Source of the DNA: an uncultured Myxococcales bacterium
GTDB lineage: Bacteria > Myxococcota_A > UBA9042 > DTJE01
Length of the DNA: 45,749 nucleotides
NCBI GenBank assembly: GCA_903847405.1
Contig: CAINDP010000003.1
Location: 1 to 45,749 of the forward strand
Reading direction: 5' to 3'
Shown here: positions 23,671 to 32,102 of the stretch, one piece after another
Numbering within the stretch: the first letter of the stretch is position 1
Layout: every line of letters starts with the position of its first letter
Notes under the pieces: model-generated
Seen by the model: only the letters and a program-made list of their open reading frames with translations
What the model was told of the DNA's origin: nothing
Database searches by the model: none
Made by a program: the position numbers and the translations under genes

Positions 23671-24614
23671 CCTGCCACCTCCTTCGCGCCCACCGGGCCG
23701 GATCCCGCGGTCTGCACGAACAGTTCCTCCAGGGAAATGCGCCGATCCGAGACCTGCAGGATTTCCAGGCGGGCCTCCAGCAGGGCCCGCAGCACGCCGT
23801 CGGCGGCGCCGGCTTCCACCAGCAGGCGCGTGACACGGCCCCCGATGCGATCGACGGCCACGACGCCCGTCCGGGCGGCCCAGCCGTCCTCGAGGGTGCC
23901 GGCCACCAGGATTTCCTTGCGGTCGCCCTGGGCCAGCAGGGCCTCCAGGGTGCCGGCGTGGCGGACCTCGCCCTTGTGCAGGATGACCACGCGGTCGCAC
24001 AGGCGCTCGATGTCGGCCAGGATGTGGCTGCTGAAGAACACGGTCTTGCCCTGGTCCTTCAGGCTGGCGATCAGGTCGATCACCTCCTTGCGGCCCACCG
24101 GGTCCAGGCCCGACATCGGCTCGTCCAGCAGGATCAGTTCGGGGTCGTTCAGCAGGGCCTGGGCGATGCCCACCCGCTGCAGCATGCCCTTCGAGAACTT
24201 GCGCAGGATCCGGTTCTTGGCGTCGCCCAGGCCCACCAGATCCAGCAGTTTGTCGATCCGGCGCCGGCGCTCGGCGGCGGGAATCCCGAAGATCCGCCCG
24301 AAGGTGTCCAGCAGTTCCGTGGGCTTGAGGTAGTCATAGAAGTAGGGCTGCTCGGGCAGGAAGCCGACCCGGGCCATGATGTCGATGGCGCCGGGTTCGC
24401 CGCCCAGGATCCGGGCGCGGCCCGACGTGGGCCGGATCAGGCCCACCAGCATCTTCAGCGTGGTCGTCTTGCCGGCGCCGTTGGGCCCCAGGAAGCCGAA
24501 GATTTCACCCCGGCCCACGGTGAACGTCACGCCCTTGACCGCTTCGACGCGGCGGCGACGGAAGGGGGTATGGAAGACCTTCCGGAGGCCCTCCACCGCG
24601 ATCATGTCCTCCAC
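23667..24614 (-). CDS. ABC transporter ATP-binding protein
   Basis: A 315-residue ATPase. Walker A G-P-N-G-A-G-K-T-T (43-51), Q-loop Gln89, signature F-S-K-G-M-L-Q-R (140-147), Walker B I-L-L-D-E-P (161-166) and the switch region S-S-H-I are all present. A C-terminal extension of ~90 residues is usual for ABC-2 exporters of the NatA/CcmA-like group. GTG at 24614 is preferred (GAGGAGG six bases upstream) over the ATG at 24605. The 36-bp gap from the aminotransferase gene suggests continuation of the same transcript. Confidence 0.92.
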   Translation of the reverse strand: MEDMIAVEGLRKVFHTPFRRRRVEAVKGVTFTVGRGEIFGFLGPNGAGKTTTLKMLVGLIRPTSGRARILGGEPGAIDIMARVGFLPEQPYFYDYLKPTELLDTFGRIFGIPAAERRRRIDKLLDLVGLGDAKNRILRKFSKGMLQRVGIAQALLNDPELILLDEPMSGLDPVGRKEVIDLIASLKDQGKTVFFSSHILADIERLCDRVVILHKGEVRHAGTLEALLAQGDRKEILVAGTLEDGWAARTGVVAVDRIGGRVTRLLVEAGAADGVLRALLEARLEILQVSDRRISLEELFVQTAGSGPVGAKEVAG

Positions 24615-24650
24615 GGAGCCTCCTCGGGCGACGGCGTCGCCCCGACCGTG

Positions 24651-25763
24651 TCAGCCTGCCAGGCGGGCCGCCAGACGGTCCGCGACCCGGTCCACCTGCG
24701 AACGGGTCATTTCGTCGAAGAGGGGCAGGGCCAGCGTCGTCGCCGCCAGGGCCTCGCCCACGGGGCACTCCGGCCCGTCGGGGCAGCGCTGCCGCCAGAA
24801 GGTCTGCTGGGTCAGGCAATGGGCCGCCACCCCGGCCTGGATGCCGTCGTCCGCCAGGGCCCGGCGGATCGGGTCCGCCGGGCGGTCCAGGCGCACGGCC
24901 ATCGTCTGCCACGTCTGGCCCGGCCGTGCGTACCCGGCCGGGATCACGACGCCCGGAGAATCGGCCAGGCGGATCCGGTAGCGTGCCACCAGGGCCGCCC
25001 GGAGGCGCAGCGACAGGGCCAGCCGACCCAACTGCACGCGGCCGATCGCGGCCGGCACGTCCGCCATGCGGAAGTTCAGGCCGATTTCGCCGAAGACGTC
25101 GCCCGGGCCGGCCCCCGTGCGCCCGTAGTCCCGCAGTCGCTTGACGCGTCCCAGCAGGGCGTGATCCGCCGTCGCCACCAGGCCGCCTTCGCCGGACGTC
25201 GCCGGCTTGCGGGGGTGCAGCGAGAAGCAGGCGATGTCCCCGACCGTGCCCGACGGGGCGCCCGTCCAGGTGCGTCCGCCCAGCGAGCAGGCCGCATCCT
25301 CGACCACGGCGATGCCGCGCGGGCGGCACAGCGCGACGACGCCCTCCACGTCCGCGGGGATCCCGAAGGCGTGGACCACGACGACCGCCCGGGTCCGGGG
25401 CGTCAGGACGCGTTCGACGGAGGCCGCCGTGACGCCCATCGTCCCCTCGTCCACGTCGGCCGGGATCGCCACGGCGCCCAGGAAGAACGCCGCCTGCGCC
25501 GCCGCCGGGAAGGTGAAGGACGGGACCACGACCTCGGTTCCGGGGCCGACGTCCAGGGCCGACAGGGCCACCAGCAGGGCCGCCCCGCCGCTGGACACCG
25601 CCACGACGCCGGTGCCCTCCAGCAGGGTCGAAACCTCGGCCTCCAGGGCCGCCGTTTCCGGCCCCATGGCGAGGTGGCGGGAGGACAGGACGCGGCGGAC
25701 CGCGTCCATCTCCTCGGAGCCGACGTAGGGGCGCGCCAGCGGGATGCTTCGGTCTTCCTCCAT
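24651..25763 (-). CDS. DegT/DnrJ/EryC1-family sugar aminotransferase
   Basis: A 370-residue PLP enzyme. It shows the PLP-lysine segment S-L-H-P-R-K (Lys186) followed by T-S-G-E-G-G, Asp156 in V-E-D-A-A, and V-S-S-G-G-A-A-L (56-63) near the cofactor phosphate. These enzymes transfer an amino group to keto-sugar nucleotides during glycan or antibiotic sugar synthesis. Its ATG overlaps the stop of the epimerase gene (ATGA), so the two probably act on the same nucleotide sugar. Confidence 0.88.
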   Translation of the reverse strand: MEEDRSIPLARPYVGSEEMDAVRRVLSSRHLAMGPETAALEAEVSTLLEGTGVVAVSSGGAALLVALSALDVGPGTEVVVPSFTFPAAAQAAFFLGAVAIPADVDEGTMGVTAASVERVLTPRTRAVVVVHAFGIPADVEGVVALCRPRGIAVVEDAACSLGGRTWTGAPSGTVGDIACFSLHPRKPATSGEGGLVATADHALLGRVKRLRDYGRTGAGPGDVFGEIGLNFRMADVPAAIGRVQLGRLALSLRLRAALVARYRIRLADSPGVVIPAGYARPGQTWQTMAVRLDRPADPIRRALADDGIQAGVAAHCLTQQTFWRQRCPDGPECPVGEALAATTLALPLFDEMTRSQVDRVADRLAARLAG

Positions 25764-26722
25764 CAGCGCCTGCTCCGGTACCAGTCGATGGTCTTCAGAA
25801 GGCCCTCCTCGAGGTCGATCCGGGGCTCGAAGCCCAGCAGCCGCCGGGCCTTGCCGACGTCGGGGATGCGCAGTTCGACGTCGGCGTAAGGCCAGTCCAG
25901 CATCTCGATGGCCGACGAGGACTTCGCCAGGCGGATCACCTCGCGGGCCAGGTTGTAGATGGTCAGCGTGCTGCGCGGGTTGCCGATGTTGAAGGCCTCG
26001 CCCACCGCCTCGTCCTTTTCCAGCACCAGCAGGATGCCGTCGATGATGTCGTCGATGTAGCACCACGAACGGATCTGGGAGCCGTCGTTGTGGACGCGCA
26101 CCACGTCGCCGGCCAGGGCCCGCACGATGAAGTGGTGGATCGCGCCCTCGCCCACCTGGGCCGGCCCGAAGATGTTGAACGGCCGGACCGAGCACGCCGG
26201 GAAGCCGTGCTGGCGATGGTACGAAAGGGCCAGGTGCTCGGTGGCCAGCTTGCTGACCGCGTAGGTCCAGCGCGCCTCGCCGACCGCGCCCAGCTGGTTC
26301 TGGTCGCCTTCCGTGACCTTGTAGGCGTAGCGCCCGAAGACCTCGGAGGTCGAGAAGTCGACGAACCGGCGGATGCTGCCGGTTTCGAACGCCGCCTCCA
26401 GGACGTTCAGGGTCCCCTGCAGCGCCACGCGCATCGTCAGGACGGGCGAGCGCATCACGGTGTCCACGCCGGCGATGGCCGCCATGTGCACGACCTCGGT
26501 GCAGCCCTTGACCGCCTCGCGGACGCCCTCGCGATCCAGCACGTCGCACTGGACCAGCTTGACCCGCGGCGAGTCCAGCAGGGTGCCGCCCTTCAGGGCG
26601 TTCCGGTGGAGGTTGTCCAGCAGCACGATGTCGCAATCGCGCTCCGCCAGCAGGCGCGCCGCGAGGGACGAGCCGATGAACCCGGCGCCCCCGGTGATCA
26701 GGATCTTTCCGCTGTTGCTCAA
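25763..26722 (-). CDS. NAD-dependent nucleotide-sugar epimerase/dehydratase (extended SDR)
   Basis: 319 residues. It has the NAD motif T-G-G-A-G-F-I-G (10-17), the catalytic S-T-S-E (Ser124-Thr125-Ser126-Glu127) and Y-x-x-x-K (Tyr154, Lys158), and R-P-F-N-I-F-G-P. It belongs with UDP-glucose 4-epimerase and dTDP-glucose 4,6-dehydratase enzymes; the Thr-Ser-Glu pattern could fit either. It starts with TTG at 26722, positioned by GGAGG six bases upstream and overlapping the previous stop (TTGA). No better start exists. Confidence 0.88.
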   Translation of the reverse strand: MSNSGKILITGGAGFIGSSLAARLLAERDCDIVLLDNLHRNALKGGTLLDSPRVKLVQCDVLDREGVREAVKGCTEVVHMAAIAGVDTVMRSPVLTMRVALQGTLNVLEAAFETGSIRRFVDFSTSEVFGRYAYKVTEGDQNQLGAVGEARWTYAVSKLATEHLALSYHRQHGFPACSVRPFNIFGPAQVGEGAIHHFIVRALAGDVVRVHNDGSQIRSWCYIDDIIDGILLVLEKDEAVGEAFNIGNPRSTLTIYNLAREVIRLAKSSSAIEMLDWPYADVELRIPDVGKARRLLGFEPRIDLEEGLLKTIDWYRSRR

Positions 26723-27708
26723 GGCGTTCCTCCGTTCCCGGCCGCGGGCAGCGCGAACAGCCTGCCCTGGCGTTCCCCTTCGTCCAGCAACGAGAACAGG
26801 GACACCGGCACGAACCCCCAGTTCGCCCGCCAGCGTGCTTCCTCGTCCTTCAATCCCTTCGCCAGCACCTCCGACAGGGCGCCGACGCGCCGCAGCAACT
26901 GGATGCGCTGTTCCGGCGTGGCCTCGTAGTATTTCTGCAGCGCGTACCGGGTCGCCAGGCCGCTCTGGTCGTTGCGGTCGAAGAGCCCCGCGACGAAGTT
27001 CGGATCGATGGGGGCGCCCGGCAGGCCGGCGGCGATGGCGAAGTGATCCCGCGCCCGCAGGCGGTTGGCGGCCAGTTCGGCGTCGGTGCCCGCCTTCAGT
27101 TCGAAGTTGAGGTTGAAGCCCAGTTCCATGTGCAGGCGCCAGTCCTTCGGGAAGTGGGTGAGGCCCTGCTCCAGGAACTCGTTGGCCTGCATCACGACCG
27201 CGTCGTCCACGTTCTGGCCCATCTTCATGACCTGGGCGGCCCAGAGGTAGAACCGGGCGTTGTCGGGGTCCAGCGCCGTGATCGATTCCACGTAGACGTG
27301 GAGCCATTCGAACCGGCGATCCGTGAAGAAGTGCGACAGGAAGTAGGCGTGCGCCCGGACGAACAGCAGGTCCGCCACCGCCGCGGGGTTCCCCAGGGAC
27401 AGGAAGCGCAGGACCACGGGGGGCGGCAGGTACAGCGTTTCGGCGGCCAGGGCCGAGCCCAGGGCGCGCGACGATTCCAGTTCGGCCGGCGTCGCGGTTC
27501 CCTCGGTGATGCGCTGCCACAGGGCGGGATCCCGGACGGGGTTCAGGTTCGCGTAGTGCATGGCGACCGAGCCCGCCTGGCTGGTCATCCAGCCCACCGC
27601 GATGACGGCCAGGAACAGGAGGGTCGTCAGCAGCGCCGGCACGGATCGCACCCACGGGCGCAGGAATCGCAACACAGGGCTGCTTTCCGCCAGGGGGGTG
27701 CGCGACAT
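26719..27708 (-). CDS. Membrane-anchored TPR-like helical protein
   Basis: A 329-residue protein with one N-terminal transmembrane helix (about 25-42) and a long helical region. The latter is suggestive of tetratricopeptide-like repeats (A-L-D-P-D-N-A-R-F-Y-L-W-A-A and H-F-P-K-D-W-R-L-H are TPR-style helix starts). The function is unknown. It is the first gene of a six-gene minus-strand operon and is preceded by ACAGGAG. It probably scaffolds membrane proteins or glycan enzymes. The 92-bp divergent gap to the next gene contains the palindrome at 27756-27766. Confidence 0.7.
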   Translation of the reverse strand: MSRTPLAESSPVLRFLRPWVRSVPALLTTLLFLAVIAVGWMTSQAGSVAMHYANLNPVRDPALWQRITEGTATPAELESSRALGSALAAETLYLPPPVVLRFLSLGNPAAVADLLFVRAHAYFLSHFFTDRRFEWLHVYVESITALDPDNARFYLWAAQVMKMGQNVDDAVVMQANEFLEQGLTHFPKDWRLHMELGFNLNFELKAGTDAELAANRLRARDHFAIAAGLPGAPIDPNFVAGLFDRNDQSGLATRYALQKYYEATPEQRIQLLRRVGALSEVLAKGLKDEEARWRANWGFVPVSLFSLLDEGERQGRLFALPAAGNGGTP

Positions 27709-27755
27709 GGGACTCCTGTTGCCTTGCCGGGCGAACCCCGGCTCCGAGGCCCGAT

Positions 27756-27766
27756 GGTATCATACC
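27756..27766. promoter_or_regulatory. Palindromic -10-like element in a divergent gap
   Basis: GGTATCATACC is an 11-bp perfect palindrome. Read leftward it contains TATGAT (five of six to TATAAT) and rightward TATCAT. It sits between two divergent genes, so one element could serve both directions or bind a dimeric regulator. No convincing -35 is visible either way. Confidence 0.3.
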
Positions 27767-27800
27767 TCCCGACCCGTCATGGCCTGGGGCCGAGGACTTC

Positions 27801-29705
27801 GTGGTGCGCCTGGAGGACCGGAAGGACAGCATCGACGACCCCCGGTCCCCGGGGGACCTCCGTCCGTCGTGGCGAAGGATGGCCGTCGCGGTCGCGGCGG
27901 CCTCGGTGCTGGGCGGGCTGGCGGCCGCGTACCCGTCGTCGGATCCCGACGCCTGGTTCCACCTGTCGCTGGGACGCCAGATGGCTGAAACCGGCGGCAT
28001 TCCCGCGACCGAGTCCGCCTGCGCCGTTTCCGAGGGGCGCCCCTTCGCCAACCACGAGTGGCTGTACGACCTGGGCCTGTGGGAGGCCTGGGACCTGGCC
28101 GGGCCCGCGGGGACGACCGCCCTGCGGATCGTCCTGGCCGGGCTGCTGACGGGGCTGTCGGCCGCCTTCGCCCTGCGTCTGGGGGCCGGTCCGGGGCTGG
28201 CGGTGGTGGCGGTGCTGCTGGCGCTGCCGGTGGTCCGTCCCTACCTGGACCTGCGGCCCCACGTGGCCGGGTACGCGCTGGCCCTGGTCTTCGTGCACCT
28301 GCTGTGGGCCCGCGGCCGTCCCGGGATCGGGCGCATCCTGGCCCTGGGCCTGGTGGCGGCGGTGTGGGCCAACGTCCACGGCTCGTTCCCGCTGGCGCCG
28401 ATCCTGGCCGGCATGCGGGTCCTGCGCCCGGGGACCGGGGAATCGACCCGGGATCGGGTGGCCTGGGGCGTGGCGGCCCTGGCCGCGGCGGCGGCGACGC
28501 TGGCGAACCCCTGGGGACCGCTGCTGTACGCCACGGTGGCGCACCACGGGATGCCGGTGCACCGGATGGCCACGGAATGGGCCTCGTGGGATTTCGGCGC
28601 CAGCATCGCCCGGGACGCGTGCTTCCTGGCCCTGACGGCGGGTGCGCTGGCCGGATTCCTGGCCCGGGGGCGTCGCGGGGCGCTGGACGAACTGGCCCTG
28701 CTGGGGGTCTTCCTGGTCCCGGTGCTGGGGTCGGAAAAGTTCGTCCCCGGGCTGCTGGTCGCGTCGGCGCCGATCCTGGCCGCCCACCTGTCCCGGTGGC
28801 GGGTGCTGCGGTCGCCGGTGGCGATCGGTGCGGCGTCCGCGGTCCTGTGCGCGGCGGTTGCCGTCGTGCCCCCGGGGACCTCGGCCGCGGGCGGATTTTC
28901 GTACGTGGAGCAGCCCCGGGAGGCGCTGGCCTTCGCCCGGGACGCGGGGTTGCGGGGGCGCGTGTTCCATCCGTTCATCGCCGGCGGGTACGTGGGATTC
29001 GCCGGGCTGCCGGAACTGCAGCCCTTCATCGACGGCAGGCTGTACATCCACGACGCGGACGGGGTCGCGACCTACACGAAGGCGCTGCAGGACTACGACG
29101 GTTTCCGGTCCCTGCATGCCCGGTTCGGGTTCGTGGCGGTGATCGTCGATCGCCAGGACGCGGGGTTCGGCATCCTGGGCGACGGGCTGTCCCGGGACCC
29201 CGCGTTCCGCCTGGCCTGGCTGGACGACCGGTTCGCGATGTGGCTGCCGTCGGCCCTGCGCCAGGACCTTCCCGGCTTCCGGATCCTGCGGGCCGGGACC
29301 GACCCCCGGTACCTCTTCGACCTGCCGGACGACGATCTGGCGCGGGCAGACGAGGAGGTGGCCCGGGTCCGGGCCTCGGGGCGTGGCGAGGAAACCGGGT
29401 GGCTTGCGGGGGGACTGCTGGGGCTGCGGCGGGCCGGCCTGTCCTGGGCCCCGGCCGATGCGCTGCGCCCGCCGATCCGCCGCGCGGGATGCGTGGATGC
29501 GGCGACCGACCTGGGATTGCTGGTGTCGCGCCGGCCCGACGTGCCGATGTTCGGGTACTTCCACGCCGTGGCGCTGGCCTGCATGGGGCGTTGCGACGAA
29601 GCGCAGGCGGCGGCCGAAGGGGCGCGGGCCTTCCCGGATGCCCGGGATCTGGCCGGGCGCCTCGCGGCGGGGGCCTGTTCCCCCGAAGTGCTCGACCGTC
29701 ATTGA
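27801..29705 (+). CDS. Polytopic membrane protein, GT-C-like
   Basis: 634 residues. About eight to ten transmembrane helices in the first ~370 residues are preceded by a loop with D-P-D-A-W-F-H (48-54) and N-H-E-W-L-Y-D (84-90). This acidic/His first loop is typical of a family of large membrane proteins related to GT-C glycosyltransferases and O-antigen-type proteins. A soluble C-terminal half contains a Rossmann-like stretch and a final TPR-like part. The GTG start has GAGGA five bases before it. It is followed 31 bp later by a glycosyltransferase-like gene. Enzyme activity is inferred, not shown. Confidence 0.62.
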   Translation: MVRLEDRKDSIDDPRSPGDLRPSWRRMAVAVAAASVLGGLAAAYPSSDPDAWFHLSLGRQMAETGGIPATESACAVSEGRPFANHEWLYDLGLWEAWDLAGPAGTTALRIVLAGLLTGLSAAFALRLGAGPGLAVVAVLLALPVVRPYLDLRPHVAGYALALVFVHLLWARGRPGIGRILALGLVAAVWANVHGSFPLAPILAGMRVLRPGTGESTRDRVAWGVAALAAAAATLANPWGPLLYATVAHHGMPVHRMATEWASWDFGASIARDACFLALTAGALAGFLARGRRGALDELALLGVFLVPVLGSEKFVPGLLVASAPILAAHLSRWRVLRSPVAIGAASAVLCAAVAVVPPGTSAAGGFSYVEQPREALAFARDAGLRGRVFHPFIAGGYVGFAGLPELQPFIDGRLYIHDADGVATYTKALQDYDGFRSLHARFGFVAVIVDRQDAGFGILGDGLSRDPAFRLAWLDDRFAMWLPSALRQDLPGFRILRAGTDPRYLFDLPDDDLARADEEVARVRASGRGEETGWLAGGLLGLRRAGLSWAPADALRPPIRRAGCVDAATDLGLLVSRRPDVPMFGYFHAVALACMGRCDEAQAAAEGARAFPDARDLAGRLAAGACSPEVLDRH

Positions 29706-29736
29706 CCCCGCCGGCCCCCGCGGGCAGAATCCGCCC

Positions 29737-30876
29737 ATGATCGCGGCCGTCATCGCTCTCGTCCTGGCACTCCTGTCGATCGCGCTGGCGATCCCGGTCC
29801 TGGCCGCCTGGGTCCGCGGTCGGCGTGTCGTCGCGGGGCGGGATCTGGGACAGTCGGTGCTGGTGGTCGTTCCCCTGCCCCGGGGGGCGGCGCCCGGGCG
29901 GTCCCTGGCCCGATCGCTGGCCGCGGCCGCCCACGGCGGACCGCTGGCGGTGCGGGTGGCCTGTTCCCCCGGCGGGACCGAAGGCGATCGATGGGTCGAG
30001 GAGGCCCGTCGGGCGGCTCCGGCCCTCGATGCCCGCGTCGTGACGGCGGCGCCTCCGGGGCGACACGTTCCCGCGGCGTGGCTGGCCGTCGAGGCGTCCC
30101 GGGGGGATGCGTCGGAGGTGGTCGCCCTGGTGGACTCGCGGGCCCGGCCCACGGCCCGGGACCTGGCGCGCCTGCTGGCGTGCCCGGGCAGCGGGGGCGC
30201 GACCTGGGTGGCCGCGGTGCCGGTCCCGGGGACCGGCGCGGGTGCGATGGGGGCGATGCTGGCCGTCCTGGCGGGGGACCTGGCGCCGCTGGCCGCCGCG
30301 TCGTGCGGTGCCGAGGCCCTGCCCACCCTCCTGACGGCGGGCACCCGGGACGCCTGGGACCATGCCGTCCGGGATCCGCTGGCCCTGAACCGCCCTTCCC
30401 TGGCGGTGTCCGCGGCCCTGCGCGCCGGCCCGGCCGCGGCGCTGGTCCCGGTGCCGTCGGCCCTTGCGGCGGGCTGCGAGGGAACGGTCCTGCGGCAGTC
30501 GGTGGCGGTGCTGTGGCGGTCCCGGCCCGGTGGCATGGCGCTGGTGGCCGCGGCATACCTGGCGCTGCCCCTGGCCCTGGCGGTCCGGGCGACGGCGACG
30601 GGTTCGGCGGCGGCGGTCGCGATGACGGCGGTGGTCCTGGCGTGGACCGCCCGCCTGGCGGTCGCGGCGACGTGGACGCGCGGGACGCGGGGCGACGGGG
30701 CGGCCCTGGCGGCGGCCCTGGCCGCGCCGCTGCGGGATGCTGCGGCCCTGCTGGTCCTGGGGGTCGGGGCGGCCTCGGCGCGAATCGAGGCGGGCGGGAC
30801 CCGGTTCCGGATCCGGCGGGGCGGCGTCCTGGTTCCCACGGCAGACGGCCGCGGGGCGGCGGACGAGGATTTCTGA
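29737..30876 (+). CDS. GT21/HpnI-like membrane protein, probably degenerate glycosyltransferase
   Basis: 379 residues. An N-terminal transmembrane helix (about 3-25), a GT2-type soluble domain, and two or three C-terminal transmembrane helices give the topology of ceramide-glucosyltransferase-like (HpnI) proteins. The position of the catalytic DxD reads V-D-S-R (Asp133-Arg135), so the second acidic residue is lost. A Q-S-V-A-V-L-W segment stands where Q-x-x-R-W is expected, and the end R-F-R-I-R-R-G-G also resembles that family. Very Ala/Arg/Gly-rich. It may be an inactive or altered-specificity relative; assignment is tentative. Confidence 0.5.
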   Translation: MIAAVIALVLALLSIALAIPVLAAWVRGRRVVAGRDLGQSVLVVVPLPRGAAPGRSLARSLAAAAHGGPLAVRVACSPGGTEGDRWVEEARRAAPALDARVVTAAPPGRHVPAAWLAVEASRGDASEVVALVDSRARPTARDLARLLACPGSGGATWVAAVPVPGTGAGAMGAMLAVLAGDLAPLAAASCGAEALPTLLTAGTRDAWDHAVRDPLALNRPSLAVSAALRAGPAAALVPVPSALAAGCEGTVLRQSVAVLWRSRPGGMALVAAAYLALPLALAVRATATGSAAAVAMTAVVLAWTARLAVAATWTRGTRGDGAALAAALAAPLRDAAALLVLGVGAASARIEAGGTRFRIRRGGVLVPTADGRGAADEDF

Positions 30877-30922
30877 GCCCGGGACGGGCGTCGTGCAGGG
30901 CACTGGATCCGGGGGAGGCGAC

Positions 30923-32002
30923 ATGGAAACGGCGCGGCGGGCAGTCATCGGGATCGACGGAGGCAACACCAAGACGGCGGCCGTGCTGGTGACCGAGGAC
31001 GGGCGCCTGGCGGCCCACTCCCGGACCACCTCGTCGAACTGGCAGACGTTCGGCGAGGACGGGGCGCGCCAGGGCCTGTTGCGCGTGGCCCGTCCGCTGG
31101 CCCAGGCCGCGCGGGAGCAGGGGCTGCGGGTGACGGGGTTCGCGTTCGGCCTGAGCGGCCACGACCGCCCGCGGGATTACGAGGTCCTGGCGCGGGTCAC
31201 CGACGACGTGGTGGCCGCGGTGGCGTCCATCGTGCCCGTGGCCGCCGCCGCGCCCCGGATCGTCCTGAACGACGCCTTCCTGGTCCTGCGGGCCGGCACC
31301 GACGGCGGCGCGGGCGTGGCCGTTTCCTCGGGCACCGGCGGCAACTGCGTGGGCGTGGGGCGCGACGGCCGGCGCCTGCAGATCGGGGGCATCACGCAGG
31401 AACTGGGCGACGGCGGCGGCGCGGGCGAAATCGCCCTGCAGGGCATGCGGGCCGCGGGGCTGGCGCGCGACGGCCGGGGCTGGCGCACCGCCATCACCGA
31501 CCTGGTCCTGGGGGCCACCGGGCTGACGTCCATCGAGGACGTGCTGGACTACGCGATTCCCGGCGCCCTTCCGCCCGCCGACGATCCCGAGGCCGTCCCC
31601 CCGCGCCTGTGCGACCTGGCGCCCCTGGTCTTCGAGGCGGCCCGCCAGGGCGACATCGTGGCCCGGCGCATCCTGGAGGACATCGGCCGCAGCCTGGGCC
31701 GGCAGGCGGTTGCCGCGGCGCACCGCCTGTTCGCCCGGGAGGAGGCCTTCCCGCTGGTCCTGGGCGGCACCGTCCTGATGAAGGCGTCCGTGGACAACTT
31801 CGCCCGGGCGATCATCCTGGAAACCCAGGCGTCGTTCCCCGGCGCGATCCCCTCCACGCTCCAGTTCCACCCGGTGCTGGGCGCGGCCCTCCTGGCCCTG
31901 GACGGCGTCGCTGCGACGCCGGAGGGCGAGGGCCTGGGCCTGCCCCTGGCCGACGGTTCCCTGCGCCGGACCATCGGTCCCCAGGTCACCGGCCTCTTCT
32001 GA
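30923..32002 (+). CDS. N-acetylglucosamine kinase-like sugar kinase (BadF/BadG family)
   Basis: 359 residues of the ASKHA fold. It shows phosphate-1 I-D-G-G-N-T-K-T (11-18), N-D-A-F as connecting motif, S-S-G-T-G-G-N-C as phosphate-2, and G-D-G-G-G-A-G. These match GlcNAc kinases of the BadF/BadG/BcrA/BcrD family. It would convert GlcNAc to GlcNAc-6-phosphate, feeding deacetylation and the NagB-like enzyme encoded at 35725-36801. GGGGGAGG precedes the ATG. The alternatives glucosamine kinase or another hexosamine kinase cannot be excluded. Confidence 0.8.
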   Translation: METARRAVIGIDGGNTKTAAVLVTEDGRLAAHSRTTSSNWQTFGEDGARQGLLRVARPLAQAAREQGLRVTGFAFGLSGHDRPRDYEVLARVTDDVVAAVASIVPVAAAAPRIVLNDAFLVLRAGTDGGAGVAVSSGTGGNCVGVGRDGRRLQIGGITQELGDGGGAGEIALQGMRAAGLARDGRGWRTAITDLVLGATGLTSIEDVLDYAIPGALPPADDPEAVPPRLCDLAPLVFEAARQGDIVARRILEDIGRSLGRQAVAAAHRLFAREEAFPLVLGGTVLMKASVDNFARAIILETQASFPGAIPSTLQFHPVLGAALLALDGVAATPEGEGLGLPLADGSLRRTIGPQVTGLF

Positions 32003-32045
32003 CGGCGCCGAACTCCCCGGATCCGTTTCGCCCCCAACGAACCCC

Positions 32046-32074
32046 TTGTGCGACGCGGTGCGGCAATGTAGAAC
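32046..32074 (+). promoter_or_regulatory. Promoter of the DUF1846 gene
   Basis: TTGTGC at 32046-32051, a 17-bp spacer and TAGAAC at 32069-32074. The start codon at 32103 follows a strong GGGAGGGAGG. The rest of the 100-bp gap shows nothing else. Confidence 0.5.
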
Positions 32075-32102
32075 CGCGGCAGTGGTTGGGAGGGAGGCAT
32101 TC

